Shown piece after piece: positions 1 through 7,356 of a stretch of 13,949 nucleotides of DNA (positions within the stretch are counted from its first letter, which is position 1; each line of letters starts with the position of its first letter). The stretch covers positions 1 through 13,949 of the forward strand of contig DATIYF010000092.1 in assembly GCA_035517775.1 (NCBI GenBank), in the 5' to 3' direction. The notes beneath the pieces are model-generated. The model searched no databases. It worked only from the letters and a program-made list of their open reading frames with translations, and was not told the origin of the DNA. Both the position numbers and the translations under genes were made by a program. This DNA comes from DATIYF01 sp035517775. GTDB taxonomy: Bacteria; Acidobacteriota; Terriglobia; Terriglobales; Acidobacteriaceae.

Positions 1-465
1 CAGCTTCAGCCTCATCTCATTGGTCGGCTGAAAGCCCAGCTCTGCGTAGAGCGGCCGCCCGAACTGGCTGGCATGCAGGGAGATGGAGCCGAAGCCTTCC
101 CGCTTGCACCACTCGATCATGGTCTGCATGAGCAAGCGGGCGATGCCGCGCCGGCGAAAATCCGGATGGGTGTAAAGATTCAAGATGGAAGCGCGGCGTG
201 TGCCCACGTCCCAGGGATGGGGCGGGGAAAAACTGATGACCACGGCGCCGCCGCCGGCAATCTCACCGGAGGCGGCAACCGCCAGCCAGCCGCGGAAAGT
301 GCCTTCACTTATCGCCCGGCGAAGATAGGGCTCGGAGGCAGCGAGCATCGCCGCCAGCGAGGAAGAATCGCCTACGCCCATGTCTTCAAACATGGCCTGG
401 CGGTGATGGATGATTTCAGCGATATCGCCGGGAGTGGCCTCGCGAATGAGAATTTCAGGCGGCAT
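1..465 (-). CDS. GNAT-family N-acetyltransferase, 3' end cut by window edge
   Basis: The minus strand is open from ATG 465 to the window edge, 155 codons with no stop, so the C-terminus is missing. The product transfers an acetyl group from acetyl-CoA to an unidentified amine, presumably in the cytosol. Seen: an N-terminal beta strand (PEILIREATPGDIAEII), a central strand region rich in Gly and Ala, and the acetyl-CoA pyrophosphate-binding loop RRRGIA (motif A, near residue 119), followed by the usual helix (LLMQTMIEWCKREGF) and the strand with L-Y-A-E-LGF typical of motif B. The substrate cannot be read from this. The frame stays open upstream, with an in-frame GTG 45 bases before the ATG, but ATG 465 has a weak AAGAG upstream and matches the family's N-terminus. 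The gene lies 3' of the TPR gene's terminator, so it is probably transcribed separately. Confidence 0.85.
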   Translation of the reverse strand, partial: MPPEILIREATPGDIAEIIHHRQAMFEDMGVGDSSSLAAMLAASEPYLRRAISEGTFRGWLAVAASGEIAGGGAVVISFSPPHPWDVGTRRASILNLYTHPDFRRRGIARLLMQTMIEWCKREGFGSISLHASQFGRPLYAELGFQPTNEMRLKL

Positions 466-536
466 ATATTCGGGGAAAATCTCTTGGACGGCAGAGTACG
501 CCGAGCCCACAGGAGAACGAAAAAAGAAAGCTAACG

Positions 537-561
537 AAAAAGGGAGCCGTCAGCGGCCCCC
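537..561 (-). terminator. Rho-independent terminator of the TPR gene
   Basis: Read on the minus strand, GGGGGCCG, loop CTGA, CGGCTCCC forms an 8-bp stem with one G.U pair, followed at once by TTTTT (541..537). It starts 26 bases past the TPR stop codon and ends before the acetyltransferase start, so it separates the two transcription units. Confidence 0.8.
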
Positions 562-586
562 TTATGCAACAGTCAAAAATCAGTAC

Positions 587-2650
587 TTACTTGGCGCCGG
601 AATCTTCTTTGGCCTGCCGAATCTTGGCCGCATCCAGCTTCTTCTGCACCTTGGCGACGGCATCGGTATCCACCTCCGCCGCCACGGTCTTGCCCCACTC
701 ATTCAGAGCGCGCTCCCAGTGGGCGACGGCCAGCTTCAGGCGCCCGGTTTTCTGATAGAGGTCGCCCAGGTGCTCCTGCACGGTAGGATCGTCGCCCATG
801 TGCTGCGAGGCCTTGATCAGGTTGTCTTCCGCCAGATCGTACTTGCCCAGCTTGAAGTAGGCCCAGCCGAGCGAATCGAGATAGGCGCTGTTGGCGGGGT
901 CGAGGTCCACGGCCTTCTTGATGAGGGTGAGCGACTCTTCCAGGTTCACGCCCTGGTCGGCCATCATGTAACCCAGATAGTTCAAGGTCATGGCGCTCTG
1001 CGGATCGGTGGCCAGGATCTTGCGGAATACGTCTTCGGACTGCTGGTACTTCTTCTCGCGTTCGAAGGCCGAGCCGCGCAGGAAGGCGACATACTCTCTG
1101 TCTTCGGGCTTGGCAGAAAGCGCGTCAGCTTTATCGAGAGCCGACTGCGCTTCGGGCCAGCGCTTGAGCCGGGTGTACATCTGGGCCAGCGTGATGTAAA
1201 CCTCGCGGTCATCGGGCGTGCCCTTGAGCAGCGACTTCACCTGCTGCAGGCCTTCCTCGGATTGGCCCATATCGGCGAGTTGCGAGGCATAGACCATCTT
1301 CAGGCCGCGGCTGTTGGGCAGCTTTTGCGTGCCCTCTTTGGCGATATCGGTGGCCTGCTGCCACTGCTTGGTCTCGCGATAGGTGTCTATCAGTTCCTGG
1401 TAGCCGCGCTCGGCATTGTCATCGCCCAGGGTAAGCATCTTGCGGAAGGTTTCGAGCGCCAGCTGGTCGTTGTTATCTTCGCGGTAAATGGTTCCCAGGC
1501 GCTCCAGAAAGACAGCGCGGTTGTTCTTTTCGTCCTGGCTGTAGCTGCCGTCGGCTTTCTCGGTGTTCTTGAGCAGAGTCTGCAGCACCTGGATGGCGTC
1601 GTCATACCGCCCCAGCGACTGATACACGGCCGCCATGTTGTAGGAAACTTCCACTGAATCCTGCACCATGGAAGCGGCTTTTTTCAGATTGTCGAGCGCG
1701 AGGTCGAATTTGCCAGTGCGCCGGTAGATCTCGGCCATGCGCACGTAAGCCTGCGCGTCTTCCGGATTGGCATCAGCAATGATCTTGTATTGTTCGAGGG
1801 CGGCCTCGAGCTGGCCATCGTTGAGCAGGTTCTGGGCCAGGCCGCGGGTGGCATCCAGATTGTCGCGGTCCAACTGGATGGCCTGGCGGTAAGCGTCAAT
1901 CGCTTTCTTGTATTCCTTCTGTTGTTCGTAGGTGTAGCCGAGGGCCGAGTACAGCTTGGCCGAGCGGCTGCTCTCGGGCATGGAGCTCAGCACTTCGGCG
2001 GCCCGCTTGGTATCACCTTCTTCGTTATAGAGGTAGGCCAGGGTGGTGATGGCCTCTTCTGAATCAGGGTCGAGCTTGATGGCGGTTTTGAACTCTGTCT
2101 CCGCCTTGGTCAGGTCGTTATCCAGGCGATAGAGCCGGCCGAGGAGAAGGTGGTCATCGGGATTGTCCGGCTCCAGCTTAATGACCTCCTGGTACTGCTC
2201 GATGGCCAGCTTGAGCATGTTCTCTGAGCCGCTGCCCGACTGCACATCGCCCAGCGAGCGCAGGTAAATGCGGCCCAGCAATTTGTGGGCTTCCAGGTTA
2301 TTGGGGTCGCGCTTCAGAATGTCCTGGGCCTCGAGCACGGCATCGCGAATGCGCCCGGTCTTGGCGTAGAGCTCGGCCAGGGCCGAGGTCAGGTAGGCGG
2401 AGGTGGGGTCGGCATCAATTGCCTGGCGGTATTCGTCAATGGCCTTGTTGACCAGGTCACTGCGGCCATAGACCGTGACCTGCTCTTCGTACATATGCGC
2501 CATGGCGTAGTGATAGTAGGCGGCGGCACGATCCACCTTGGGCGGAGGCGGCGTGGCGGCAGGTTTGGACTCGGTCGCGGCCGGAGCCTGAGCAAATGCC
2601 AGTGTGGTTGCCAGCAGCGCCGGCAAGAGGAGACGATACGCACTCTTCAT
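587..2650 (-). CDS. Secreted tetratricopeptide-repeat (TPR) protein
   Basis: The product has 687 residues. The frame extends further upstream, but ATG 2650 is preferred: AGAAGG lies about 8 bases ahead of it and it begins a clear signal peptide (basic MKSAYR, hydrophobic LLLPALLATTLAFA, probable cleavage at AFA-QAP). A Pro/Ala-rich linker follows, then from about residue 35 to 660 roughly a dozen TPR units, each with the W/L-G-Y-A-P pattern (for example AIKLDPDSEEAITTLAYLYN). The C-terminal block (LNYLGYMMADQG ... LDSLGWAYFKLG ... EHLGDLYQKTG) is a conserved signature of long envelope TPR proteins in several phyla. The tail is highly charged. Such proteins scaffold protein-protein contacts in the periplasm or at the outer membrane; no enzymatic domain is visible and the partner is unknown. 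The gene stands alone: terminator downstream, divergent gene upstream. Confidence 0.9.
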   Translation of the reverse strand: MKSAYRLLLPALLATTLAFAQAPAATESKPAATPPPPKVDRAAAYYHYAMAHMYEEQVTVYGRSDLVNKAIDEYRQAIDADPTSAYLTSALAELYAKTGRIRDAVLEAQDILKRDPNNLEAHKLLGRIYLRSLGDVQSGSGSENMLKLAIEQYQEVIKLEPDNPDDHLLLGRLYRLDNDLTKAETEFKTAIKLDPDSEEAITTLAYLYNEEGDTKRAAEVLSSMPESSRSAKLYSALGYTYEQQKEYKKAIDAYRQAIQLDRDNLDATRGLAQNLLNDGQLEAALEQYKIIADANPEDAQAYVRMAEIYRRTGKFDLALDNLKKAASMVQDSVEVSYNMAAVYQSLGRYDDAIQVLQTLLKNTEKADGSYSQDEKNNRAVFLERLGTIYREDNNDQLALETFRKMLTLGDDNAERGYQELIDTYRETKQWQQATDIAKEGTQKLPNSRGLKMVYASQLADMGQSEEGLQQVKSLLKGTPDDREVYITLAQMYTRLKRWPEAQSALDKADALSAKPEDREYVAFLRGSAFEREKKYQQSEDVFRKILATDPQSAMTLNYLGYMMADQGVNLEESLTLIKKAVDLDPANSAYLDSLGWAYFKLGKYDLAEDNLIKASQHMGDDPTVQEHLGDLYQKTGRLKLAVAHWERALNEWGKTVAAEVDTDAVAKVQKKLDAAKIRQAKEDSGAK

Positions 2651-2759
2651 GAAAAAAGACCTTCTCTGGACCCCAGAATCATAGCGGATATGATGCGGAA
2701 CCTTTACCGCCGGGTGCAGCCAGTATTGTAAACCTTCGTAGCCGCACGGCGACAAAAAC

Positions 2760-2781
2760 CCGCCCCAGGAGCCGCCCCAGG
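2760..2781. repeat. Short direct repeat, 12-base period
   Basis: CCGCCCCAGG occurs at 2760-2769 and again at 2772-2781, in the 245-base divergent intergenic region between the TPR gene and the MoaD-like gene. It is too short to assign a role and could be a chance duplication. No other convincing element was seen in that intergenic region. Confidence 0.4.
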
Positions 2782-2895
2782 CACTGACCAGAGGTACTAG
2801 GCCCTGTGTGGGTTGACAGCGGAAGACGGTCAAAAGAAATTGCAACGGGCCCGGCCGGCGCGGCCTCTCTTGAGCTATAAGGAACACCAGCGAAT

Positions 2896-3192
2896 ATGAT
2901 TCGCGTAATTCTTCCTTTTCATCTTCGAAGCCTGGCGCATGCCGAGCCTGAGGTCATGCTGGAAGTCGCAGCGCCCATCACACAGCGCTCGGTGCTGGAT
3001 GCGCTGGAAGCGCGCTATCCCATGCTGTGCGGCACCATCCGCGATCATGAGACCAAGCAGCGGCGGTTGTTTCTGCGATTTTTTGCCTGCGAGGAAGACC
3101 TCTCCCACCAATCGCCCGACGCGCCGCTGCCTGACGCGGTGGCTTCAGGAAAGGAACCGTTCATCGTGATCGGAGCGATTGCGGGAGGATGA
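2896..3192 (+). CDS. MoaD/ThiS-family ubiquitin-like protein ending in Gly-Gly
   Basis: A 98-residue protein. The N-terminal strand (IRVILPFHLRSLA), the central helix after a Thr/Ser turn (RSVLDALEARYPML, with the family's aromatic-Pro-x-Leu), a final beta strand (PFIVIGAIAGG) and the terminal Gly-Gly at the stop codon together match the beta-grasp sulfur-carrier fold of MoaD and ThiS. In that family the C-terminal glycine is adenylated by an E1-like enzyme and then carries sulfur, or is conjugated to a target. It is longer than typical MoaD (about 80 residues) and has an Asp/Ser/Pro-rich insert around residues 67-80. No MoaE, MoeB/ThiF, ThiG or cysteine desulfurase gene lies nearby, so the pathway cannot be named. 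AAGGA at 2879-2883 is a distant but usable ribosome binding site. The gene is monocistronic and convergent with the STAS gene. Confidence 0.8.
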   Translation: MIRVILPFHLRSLAHAEPEVMLEVAAPITQRSVLDALEARYPMLCGTIRDHETKQRRLFLRFFACEEDLSHQSPDAPLPDAVASGKEPFIVIGAIAGG

Positions 3193-3212
3193 GGGGTTGA
3201 AGTTCTGCGATG

Positions 3213-3237
3213 GAAGGCCGCCCTTCCGCCGGCCTTC
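3213..3237. repeat. Inverted repeat between convergent genes
   Basis: GAAGGCCG (3213-3220) and CGGCCTTC (3230-3237) are perfect 8-base complementary arms around a 9-base loop. It lies between the convergent MoaD-like and STAS genes, where a bidirectional transcription stop would sit. There is no T-tract on either strand, so intrinsic termination is unproven. Confidence 0.5.
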
Positions 3238-3298
3238 ACCAGCGGAAGGACATCACGACCTTCACAATGACAACCATACAGATAGTTGGGGGAAGATT

Positions 3299-3658
3299 TT
3301 AGGCAGGCTGCCCGCGAAAGGCGAGCGTAGCCTCTTCCAGATTAGGGTAGGTCTCGAAGATCGAGTCCAGCCTGGTGAGTTTGAGCAGTTTGCGGACCGG
3401 CGCACTCGGGGCCACCAGTTTCAACATGCCACCCTTGGATTGGGCGCGGCCCCACAGCCGCACCAGCTGGCCAACGCCCGAGCCGTCAATGGCCTCGACC
3501 TCGCTGAGGTCGAGCACCAGTAAGCGGTTAGAGGCCATAAGGCCGGTCACTTTCGCGCACACTGCGGCGGCCTCGTCACGATAGACCAGGCGGCCCTGGC
3601 AATGAACCACAATGACGTCATCGTTTTCGTTGGCGGCGATTTTTATCGTCAACTTCAA
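3299..3658 (-). CDS. STAS-domain anti-sigma factor antagonist (SpoIIAA-like)
   Basis: With the start chosen here the product has 119 residues, the usual single-STAS length. The beta strand VIVVHCQGRLVYRDE and the loop VLDLSEVEAIDGSGVGQLVRL are typical of anti-sigma factor antagonists; Ser60 in D-G-S-G-V-G aligns with the phosphorylated serine of SpoIIAA (D-S-S-G-L-G). Such proteins bind a serine-kinase anti-sigma factor and release a sigma factor, and are switched off by phosphorylation. No kinase or sigma factor gene is in the window, so the partner is elsewhere. Start: TTG 3658 has AAGGAG six bases upstream; in-frame ATGs at 3742 (28 residues longer) and 3691 lack a good ribosome binding site and add a sequence unlike the family. 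The start is uncertain, the family is not. The gene is divergent from the outer-membrane protein gene. Confidence 0.85.
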   Translation of the reverse strand: MKLTIKIAANENDDVIVVHCQGRLVYRDEAAAVCAKVTGLMASNRLLVLDLSEVEAIDGSGVGQLVRLWGRAQSKGGMLKLVAPSAPVRKLLKLTRLDSIFETYPNLEEATLAFRGQPA

Positions 3659-3897
3659 CTTCGACTCCTTCTTGGGTACTGATGAGAGCATGGCCGGTGA
3701 CCACTCGCCACAAGCCGCAGTAGTTTCGGTTATGAGGTTCATACAGGATTAGACGGGGTAGCGTGGTCCACGAACCATGAAAAATACGTAAAAAGTTGTT
3801 TACATGGTGGATGGCAAGAGCCCGCAGCCAACTCCCGCTGTCCGCCTGCATCTAATTGATTTCACGTTATATATCCTACATGATACAGGAGAAAACT

Positions 3898-4458
3898 GTG
3901 CATTGGAAGGCAGCGGGAACCTCTCTGTTGATTCTTTTGCTTACCGCGATTGCATCGGCACAACTTCCCACCAGCGGAAACATTTTTATTGGCTATTCCT
4001 TGGCCCATGCGGACCTTTATTCCAACAATACAACCAACCTGAACGGGTGGGAGGGCTCGCTGACGGGAAAGGTGCTGCCCTACATCGGCCTGGTGGCCGA
4101 TCTCAGCGGCCATTACGGGGCTGATGATCTGCCGCTGGGCTGCTCCGGCTCGGTATGCCTCAACGTGCACGCCAAGACCCACATGTTCAACGCCCTCTTC
4201 GGGCCCCAGGTCTCGGTTCCCATCAGCCGCATCACTCCGTTTGCTCATGTTCTGGTGGGGGCCGGCCACGTGAGCGCGGATGCGCCCGGGATTTCAGATT
4301 CAGATACTTCCCTGGCGACGGCGCTGGGCGGAGGGGCGGATTATCAACTCATCCATGGGATCGGATGGCGGGTGCAGATGGACCTGCTGCATACTCGCTT
4401 CTTCAGCCATTCGCAGAACGATTTCCGGTTCTCGACCGGGCTGGCGGTGCATTTCTAA
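3898..4458 (+). CDS. Outer-membrane beta-barrel protein (small porin/OmpA-barrel type)
   Basis: A 186-residue protein. GTG 3898 is chosen because AGGAG (3887-3891) lies six bases upstream and the signal peptide then starts correctly (HWKAAGTSLLILLLTAIASA, cleavage ASA-QLP near residue 21). An in-frame ATG at 3880 overlaps the ribosome binding site. The mature part alternates polar and hydrophobic residues in amphipathic strands (GNIFIGYSLAHADLY, VSVPISRITPFAHVLVGAGH, GIGWRVQMDLLHTRFF) and ends in a strand finishing with phenylalanine (FSTGLAVHF), the C-terminal signature recognised by the BAM complex. Strand lengths and total size fit an eight-stranded barrel. A Cys-x4-Cys pair (LGCSGSVC) sits in a likely surface loop. 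The ligand or function cannot be told. The upstream 239-base divergent region shows no convincing promoter. Confidence 0.8.
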   Translation: MHWKAAGTSLLILLLTAIASAQLPTSGNIFIGYSLAHADLYSNNTTNLNGWEGSLTGKVLPYIGLVADLSGHYGADDLPLGCSGSVCLNVHAKTHMFNALFGPQVSVPISRITPFAHVLVGAGHVSADAPGISDSDTSLATALGGGADYQLIHGIGWRVQMDLLHTRFFSHSQNDFRFSTGLAVHF

Positions 4459-4474
4459 GGGCATCACGCACGGT

Positions 4475-4497
4475 GGGCTTTGCCTAGCCCGACTTTA
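4475..4497 (+). terminator. Weak candidate terminator after the beta-barrel gene
   Basis: GGGCT (4475-4479), loop TTGCCT, AGCCC (4486-4490), then GACTTTAATTT. The stem is only 5 bp and the T-tract is interrupted, but it lies 16 bases after the stop codon in the right orientation. Confidence 0.4.
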
Positions 4498-4523
4498 ATT
4501 TGGTACTTCTTAGCCCAGCGCGG

Positions 4524-4555
4524 AGAAGCAGGTTTCTCGCTGCGCTCGAAATGAC
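4524..4555. repeat. Dispersed intergenic repeat containing CGCTGCGCTCG
   Basis: The element reads GAAGCAGGTTTCTCGC followed by TGCGCTCGAAATGACA. It resembles a dispersed intergenic element of many bacterial genomes whose minus-strand translation gives the recurring spurious peptide CHFERSEKP; that peptide appears here too. Its AGCAGGTTTCTCGC core differs by two bases from AGCAGATTCCTCGC, found at 7121-7134 (minus) and 7966-7979 (plus). It sits between convergent genes (beta-barrel and glycosyltransferase). Recognition of the family is from memory; copy number cannot be judged from one window. Confidence 0.6.
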
Positions 4556-4603
4556 AAGAGGGACGAAGGCAAGAACCTAGAAGAAAACGACGTGCCGCTG
4601 CCT

Positions 4604-5821
4604 TCAGGATGGCACAGCCGCCGGGGCGGCGAGCGGAAGGACCGGCTTGGGTCGAGACGTAAGCCCTTGTTGGTAGCACTTTTGCAAAATGACCGGAACT
4701 TCCATCAGGGTCCGGTTCGAATAGGTTGCGGCCCGGCGGCGAAATTCGGCGAAGGTGGAAGGCTCGAGCAGCCGCTCGACCGCCGGGGCAATCTGGCGGA
4801 AGCTGGTCAGTGCGATGCCATAACCCTGCTCCACCACCCACTGCGCGTTGTAGCGCTCCTGCGGCAAAGTCTTCGCGTTGCACTCGACGATCACCGGCAA
4901 ATGAAACTGCAAGGCCTCGCTGATCGAGCCGGGGCCGGGCTTGCCGATGAAGAAGTCGGCCAGGGCCATGTATTGCTCAACGCTCTGGGTGAAGCCTTCA
5001 ACGTGAATGGGCCGCCGGGTCTTCCGGCTGCGAAGCTCCGCCGCCAGTTTCTGATTGTGGCCGCAGAGCAGAATCAATTGCACGCCGGCACTGCTCTGGC
5101 TGAGCTTTTCGGCAATGTCGAGCATGATGCTCGAGCCGTGGCCGCCAAAAAGAACGATGCCGGTAGGGCAAGCGGGATCAAGCCCCAGCCGCTCGCGCTC
5201 AGAAGTGCGATCAAGGGCATTCTGCCGGTAAAACTTCGGTTTGAGCACCATGCCGGAGACGGGGAAGACGTGGTCAGCAGGATGCCCCATCTCCAGGGCC
5301 TGTTCCTGGGCTCGCTCGGTTCCAACTATCAGGTATTCGGATTCTTTTTCGATCCAGAAGTGCGGCGGGTAATCCGCCAGGTCGGTCAACAGCGTGACAA
5401 AGGGCGGGCGCGGCTCAAGTTCATTGAAACTTTCCGCGATGGCGCGGTTGAAGTGGGGGATGACAGAAAGCACCAAGCCCGTGGGATGCTGCCGCCAGTA
5501 AGCGCGCAGCAGTTCAACGATGCGACGGTGATAAAGGCGTATGGTGCGGCGAAGCAGCAGCAGCAGTTGAGGAGAAGTGCGAGTCCAGCCCCGGCGGAGG
5601 ATAAGGTTGTAAGTATCCTGAATGCGCAGGCCGGTGAGTTTATGGACGACGTCAATCGAATCAAGCAGTTCCTGAAGGTTTAGGGGAGCAACTTCCCAGG
5701 GGTCGGCCTGGGTGGTGAGTGTACTCTTGAGCGCTTCGGCGCTGGCGCGGTGGCCGCCGCCGGCATCGTGAAAAATGATGGTCAGATTGCGCAAGGGGTC
5801 AACACCGGCATCAGCTGCCAA
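4604..5821 (-). CDS. MGDG synthase-like glycosyltransferase (GT28, plant MGD1 type)
   Basis: A 405-residue protein resembling monogalactosyldiacylglycerol synthases, which transfer a sugar from a UDP-sugar to diacylglycerol at the cytoplasmic membrane face. Seen: the N-terminal acceptor-side loop IIFHDAGGGHRASAEALK (residues 15-32; plant MGD1 has a near-identical GGGHRASAEA), a middle LTDLADYPPHFW motif, and the C-terminal nucleotide-sugar domain with VLFGGHGSS, LILLCGHNQKLAAEL, VEGFTQSVEQYMALADFFIGKPGPGSISEA and PQERYNAQWVVEQGYG. No membrane segment is evident; these are peripheral enzymes. The only workable start is TTG 5821, which overlaps the stop of the upstream phosphoesterase by 11 bases, so translation is probably coupled to it and no strong Shine-Dalgarno is needed. 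The sugar (galactose or glucose) and anomer cannot be read. A related UgtP-type diglucosyl-diacylglycerol synthase role is the main alternative. Confidence 0.85.
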   Translation of the reverse strand: MAADAGVDPLRNLTIIFHDAGGGHRASAEALKSTLTTQADPWEVAPLNLQELLDSIDVVHKLTGLRIQDTYNLILRRGWTRTSPQLLLLLRRTIRLYHRRIVELLRAYWRQHPTGLVLSVIPHFNRAIAESFNELEPRPPFVTLLTDLADYPPHFWIEKESEYLIVGTERAQEQALEMGHPADHVFPVSGMVLKPKFYRQNALDRTSERERLGLDPACPTGIVLFGGHGSSIMLDIAEKLSQSSAGVQLILLCGHNQKLAAELRSRKTRRPIHVEGFTQSVEQYMALADFFIGKPGPGSISEALQFHLPVIVECNAKTLPQERYNAQWVVEQGYGIALTSFRQIAPAVERLLEPSTFAEFRRRAATYSNRTLMEVPVILQKCYQQGLTSRPKPVLPLAAPAAVPS

Positions 5822-6617
5822 TATTTTCGTACTCTGTATCTTCCACTAAATCAAACTCTCCGGCGAGTTCGGCCTGGCCTGACATAGGCTTCTGCCCTTC
5901 GCCTGCAGAAGCCTGTTCGGGCTGCGCCTGATATTCGTGAATGCGCACCCCTTCTTGATCCACCGTGAGATAGGTGAGCTGAGAATCGGTCCAGCTGCCG
6001 GAATTGTAGTACTCAATGCTCTCCTGTTCGCGCCGCATGGCGACGTGGGTGTGCCCGCAGAAGATGCGCTGGGCGTGGCGCAGGCGGGCGTGGAAGATGG
6101 CGCCAGAAGCGACTTTCTCGCTCAGCCGCAGCCAGTGGGTGCCCATGCGGTCCACGAAGCGGGAGAACCACTTGCCTTTGAAATCCAGCTTCTGAATCTG
6201 CAAGTGAATAAAGGTGTTCACGCTGCTGAGCAGCCAGTTGTTGACCAGAAAGCGGTCGAACTGGTGGCCGTGAATAGCCAGGTGGCCGCGGCCATCAAAC
6301 TCCCAGGCGTATTCCTGGTAAACCTTCACCCCGACCAGGTGCGACATGACCTCGGTCAAGCCCTGATCGTGGTTGCCTTCCACCCACACCACCTCGACGC
6401 CGCGCTTGGGGTTGGAGAGTTTGCGGATATAGCTGAGAAACTTCCAGTGGTCTTTGGTGAGGCGGCGGAAGTTGAGGTCAGAGAAGATATCGCCGAGCAG
6501 GATGAGCCGCCGGAAGCGGTTCTGCTTGAGCATGCGGGTGGCATCTTCAGCGCGACTCAGCTCGGAGCCGAGGTGAACGTCCGAGAGGATCAGCGTGTCG
6601 TAGACGGCGGAACTCAT
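5811..6617 (-). CDS. Calcineurin-like phosphoesterase, LpxH/PlcP type
   Basis: A 268-residue metallophosphoesterase with every dimetal motif in order: DVHLGS (13-18), GDIFSD (42-47), GNHD (81-84), HGHQFD (116-121) and GHTH (188-191), followed by EYYNSGSWT. This arrangement is shared by UDP-2,3-diacylglucosamine hydrolases (LpxH-like) and by PlcP, the phospholipase C that frees diacylglycerol from phospholipids in phosphate-starved alphaproteobacteria. Overlap with a diacylglycerol-glycosylating enzyme favours the PlcP-like reading; this is inference from context, and no lipid A gene is nearby. The last 40 residues are an acidic, low-complexity tail not needed for the fold. ATG 6617 has AAAGGGG directly abutting it, an unusually short spacing. 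A weak TTGTGC-17-TAACAT promoter may lie at 6667-6639 on the minus strand. No Pho box was recognised. Confidence 0.85.
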   Translation of the reverse strand: MSSAVYDTLILSDVHLGSELSRAEDATRMLKQNRFRRLILLGDIFSDLNFRRLTKDHWKFLSYIRKLSNPKRGVEVVWVEGNHDQGLTEVMSHLVGVKVYQEYAWEFDGRGHLAIHGHQFDRFLVNNWLLSSVNTFIHLQIQKLDFKGKWFSRFVDRMGTHWLRLSEKVASGAIFHARLRHAQRIFCGHTHVAMRREQESIEYYNSGSWTDSQLTYLTVDQEGVRIHEYQAQPEQASAGEGQKPMSGQAELAGEFDLVEDTEYENIGS

Positions 6618-6789
6618 CCCCTTTATTTTTAGCGAAGAATGTTACGGGGAGATGAAAATTTGCACAAATATCTGGGCAGTTACTCGGAAGTAATCCCGGA
6701 ACAGCGCCGCGTATTCCCACGGGTGCGCGCTGATCTGAAGGGCTGATTTTGCAATGGAATCCGCGGAAACCCGTGCGACTCGTGGGCGC

Positions 6790-7077
6790 TTACTTGTGGG
6801 GCTGCTCCGTGGGCGGAACGTATTCTTTCGGCGGGGCCGAGCCCTCGCCGAAGAAAAATTGCTCCAGTTGCTTCACGATGACTTCCTGGTCCTCGCGGCG
6901 GGCGGGATTGAGGCGGTATTCGTTGAGCAGCATCTTGCAGTGCTCGGTCCACAGGTTCCAGGCCTGGCGGGAGACGTTTTCATAGACCCGCTTTCCCAAT
7001 TCGGTATCGAAGGGGGGCTCGTCGAGGCCGGGAAGTTCCTTTTGCAGCTTTACGCAGAAAACAGTGCGCTCGGGCAT
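6790..7077 (-). CDS. yggX: Fe(II)-trafficking / oxidative damage protection protein YggX
   Basis: A 95-residue protein that matches YggX along its length: RTVFCVKLQKELPGLD near the N-terminus with the conserved cysteine (Cys8 here, Cys7 in E. coli), LGKRVYENVSRQAWNLW, then MLLNEYRLNP and the closing QLEQFFFG. YggX is a small cytosolic protein linked to iron handling and to protection of Fe-S clusters from oxidants, often co-occurring with MutY; mutY is not in this window. The C-terminal 20 residues (Pro/Glu-rich) are an extension beyond the usual end. ATG 7077 is chosen over a longer frame because GAGGAA lies just upstream and the family starts there. The 172 bases between this gene and the phosphoesterase hold no gene, so co-transcription with the lipid operon is possible but unproven. 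Confidence 0.92.
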   Translation of the reverse strand: MPERTVFCVKLQKELPGLDEPPFDTELGKRVYENVSRQAWNLWTEHCKMLLNEYRLNPARREDQEVIVKQLEQFFFGEGSAPPKEYVPPTEQPHK

Positions 7078-7120
7078 GACTTTCCTCGCAACCGGAAGAG
7101 AAATTATCTCACAAGGCAAA

Positions 7121-7160
7121 GCGAGGAATCTGCTATTAGGGCGGCGAAAATCAGATTCCT
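7121..7160. repeat. Inverted repeat carrying the AGCAGATTCCTCGC core
   Basis: AGGAATCTG (7124-7132) and CAGATTCCT (7152-7160) are complementary 9-base arms around 19 bases. The left arm lies in a minus-strand copy of the 14-base core AGCAGATTCCTCGC (7134..7121) that recurs perfectly on plus at 7966-7979. The hairpin lies 44 bases upstream of the yggX start codon. Confidence 0.55.
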
Positions 7161-7356
7161 TGGGACTGAACTCCCCCGGACTGACAATCCGTGGAGGCTT
7201 CCGAGTGGAGCCTTCCCATCTGGAGGCTGGCTTTCCGTAGCGGGCCTTCGGTGGAAGGCTCTCGGGCTAGGAGATCGTGCGGAAGGTCTCAGCGGGAAGA
7301 GCCTGTGAAAAAGTGGGCCAAAACCGGCTTCTGACGGCGGCGTTTTGCAGAAGCAC

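Noticed and set aside
410..1657. Plus-strand open frame of 415 codons
   Set aside because: It is antisense to the TPR gene, whose repeat pattern, signal peptide and terminator are unambiguous; long antisense frames are expected at this G+C content.
2813..2841. TTGACA upstream of the MoaD-like gene as a promoter
   Set aside because: The -35 box is perfect, but every -10 candidate at 16-18 bases (such as AGAAAT) matches at most half of the consensus.
4565..4605. GAAGGCA / TGCCTTC arms as terminator of the lipid operon
   Set aside because: The loop is 27 bases and no T-run follows the stem on the minus strand.
4592..5683. Plus-strand open frame of 363 codons
   Set aside because: It is the antisense shadow of the MGDG synthase-like gene, which has all family motifs.
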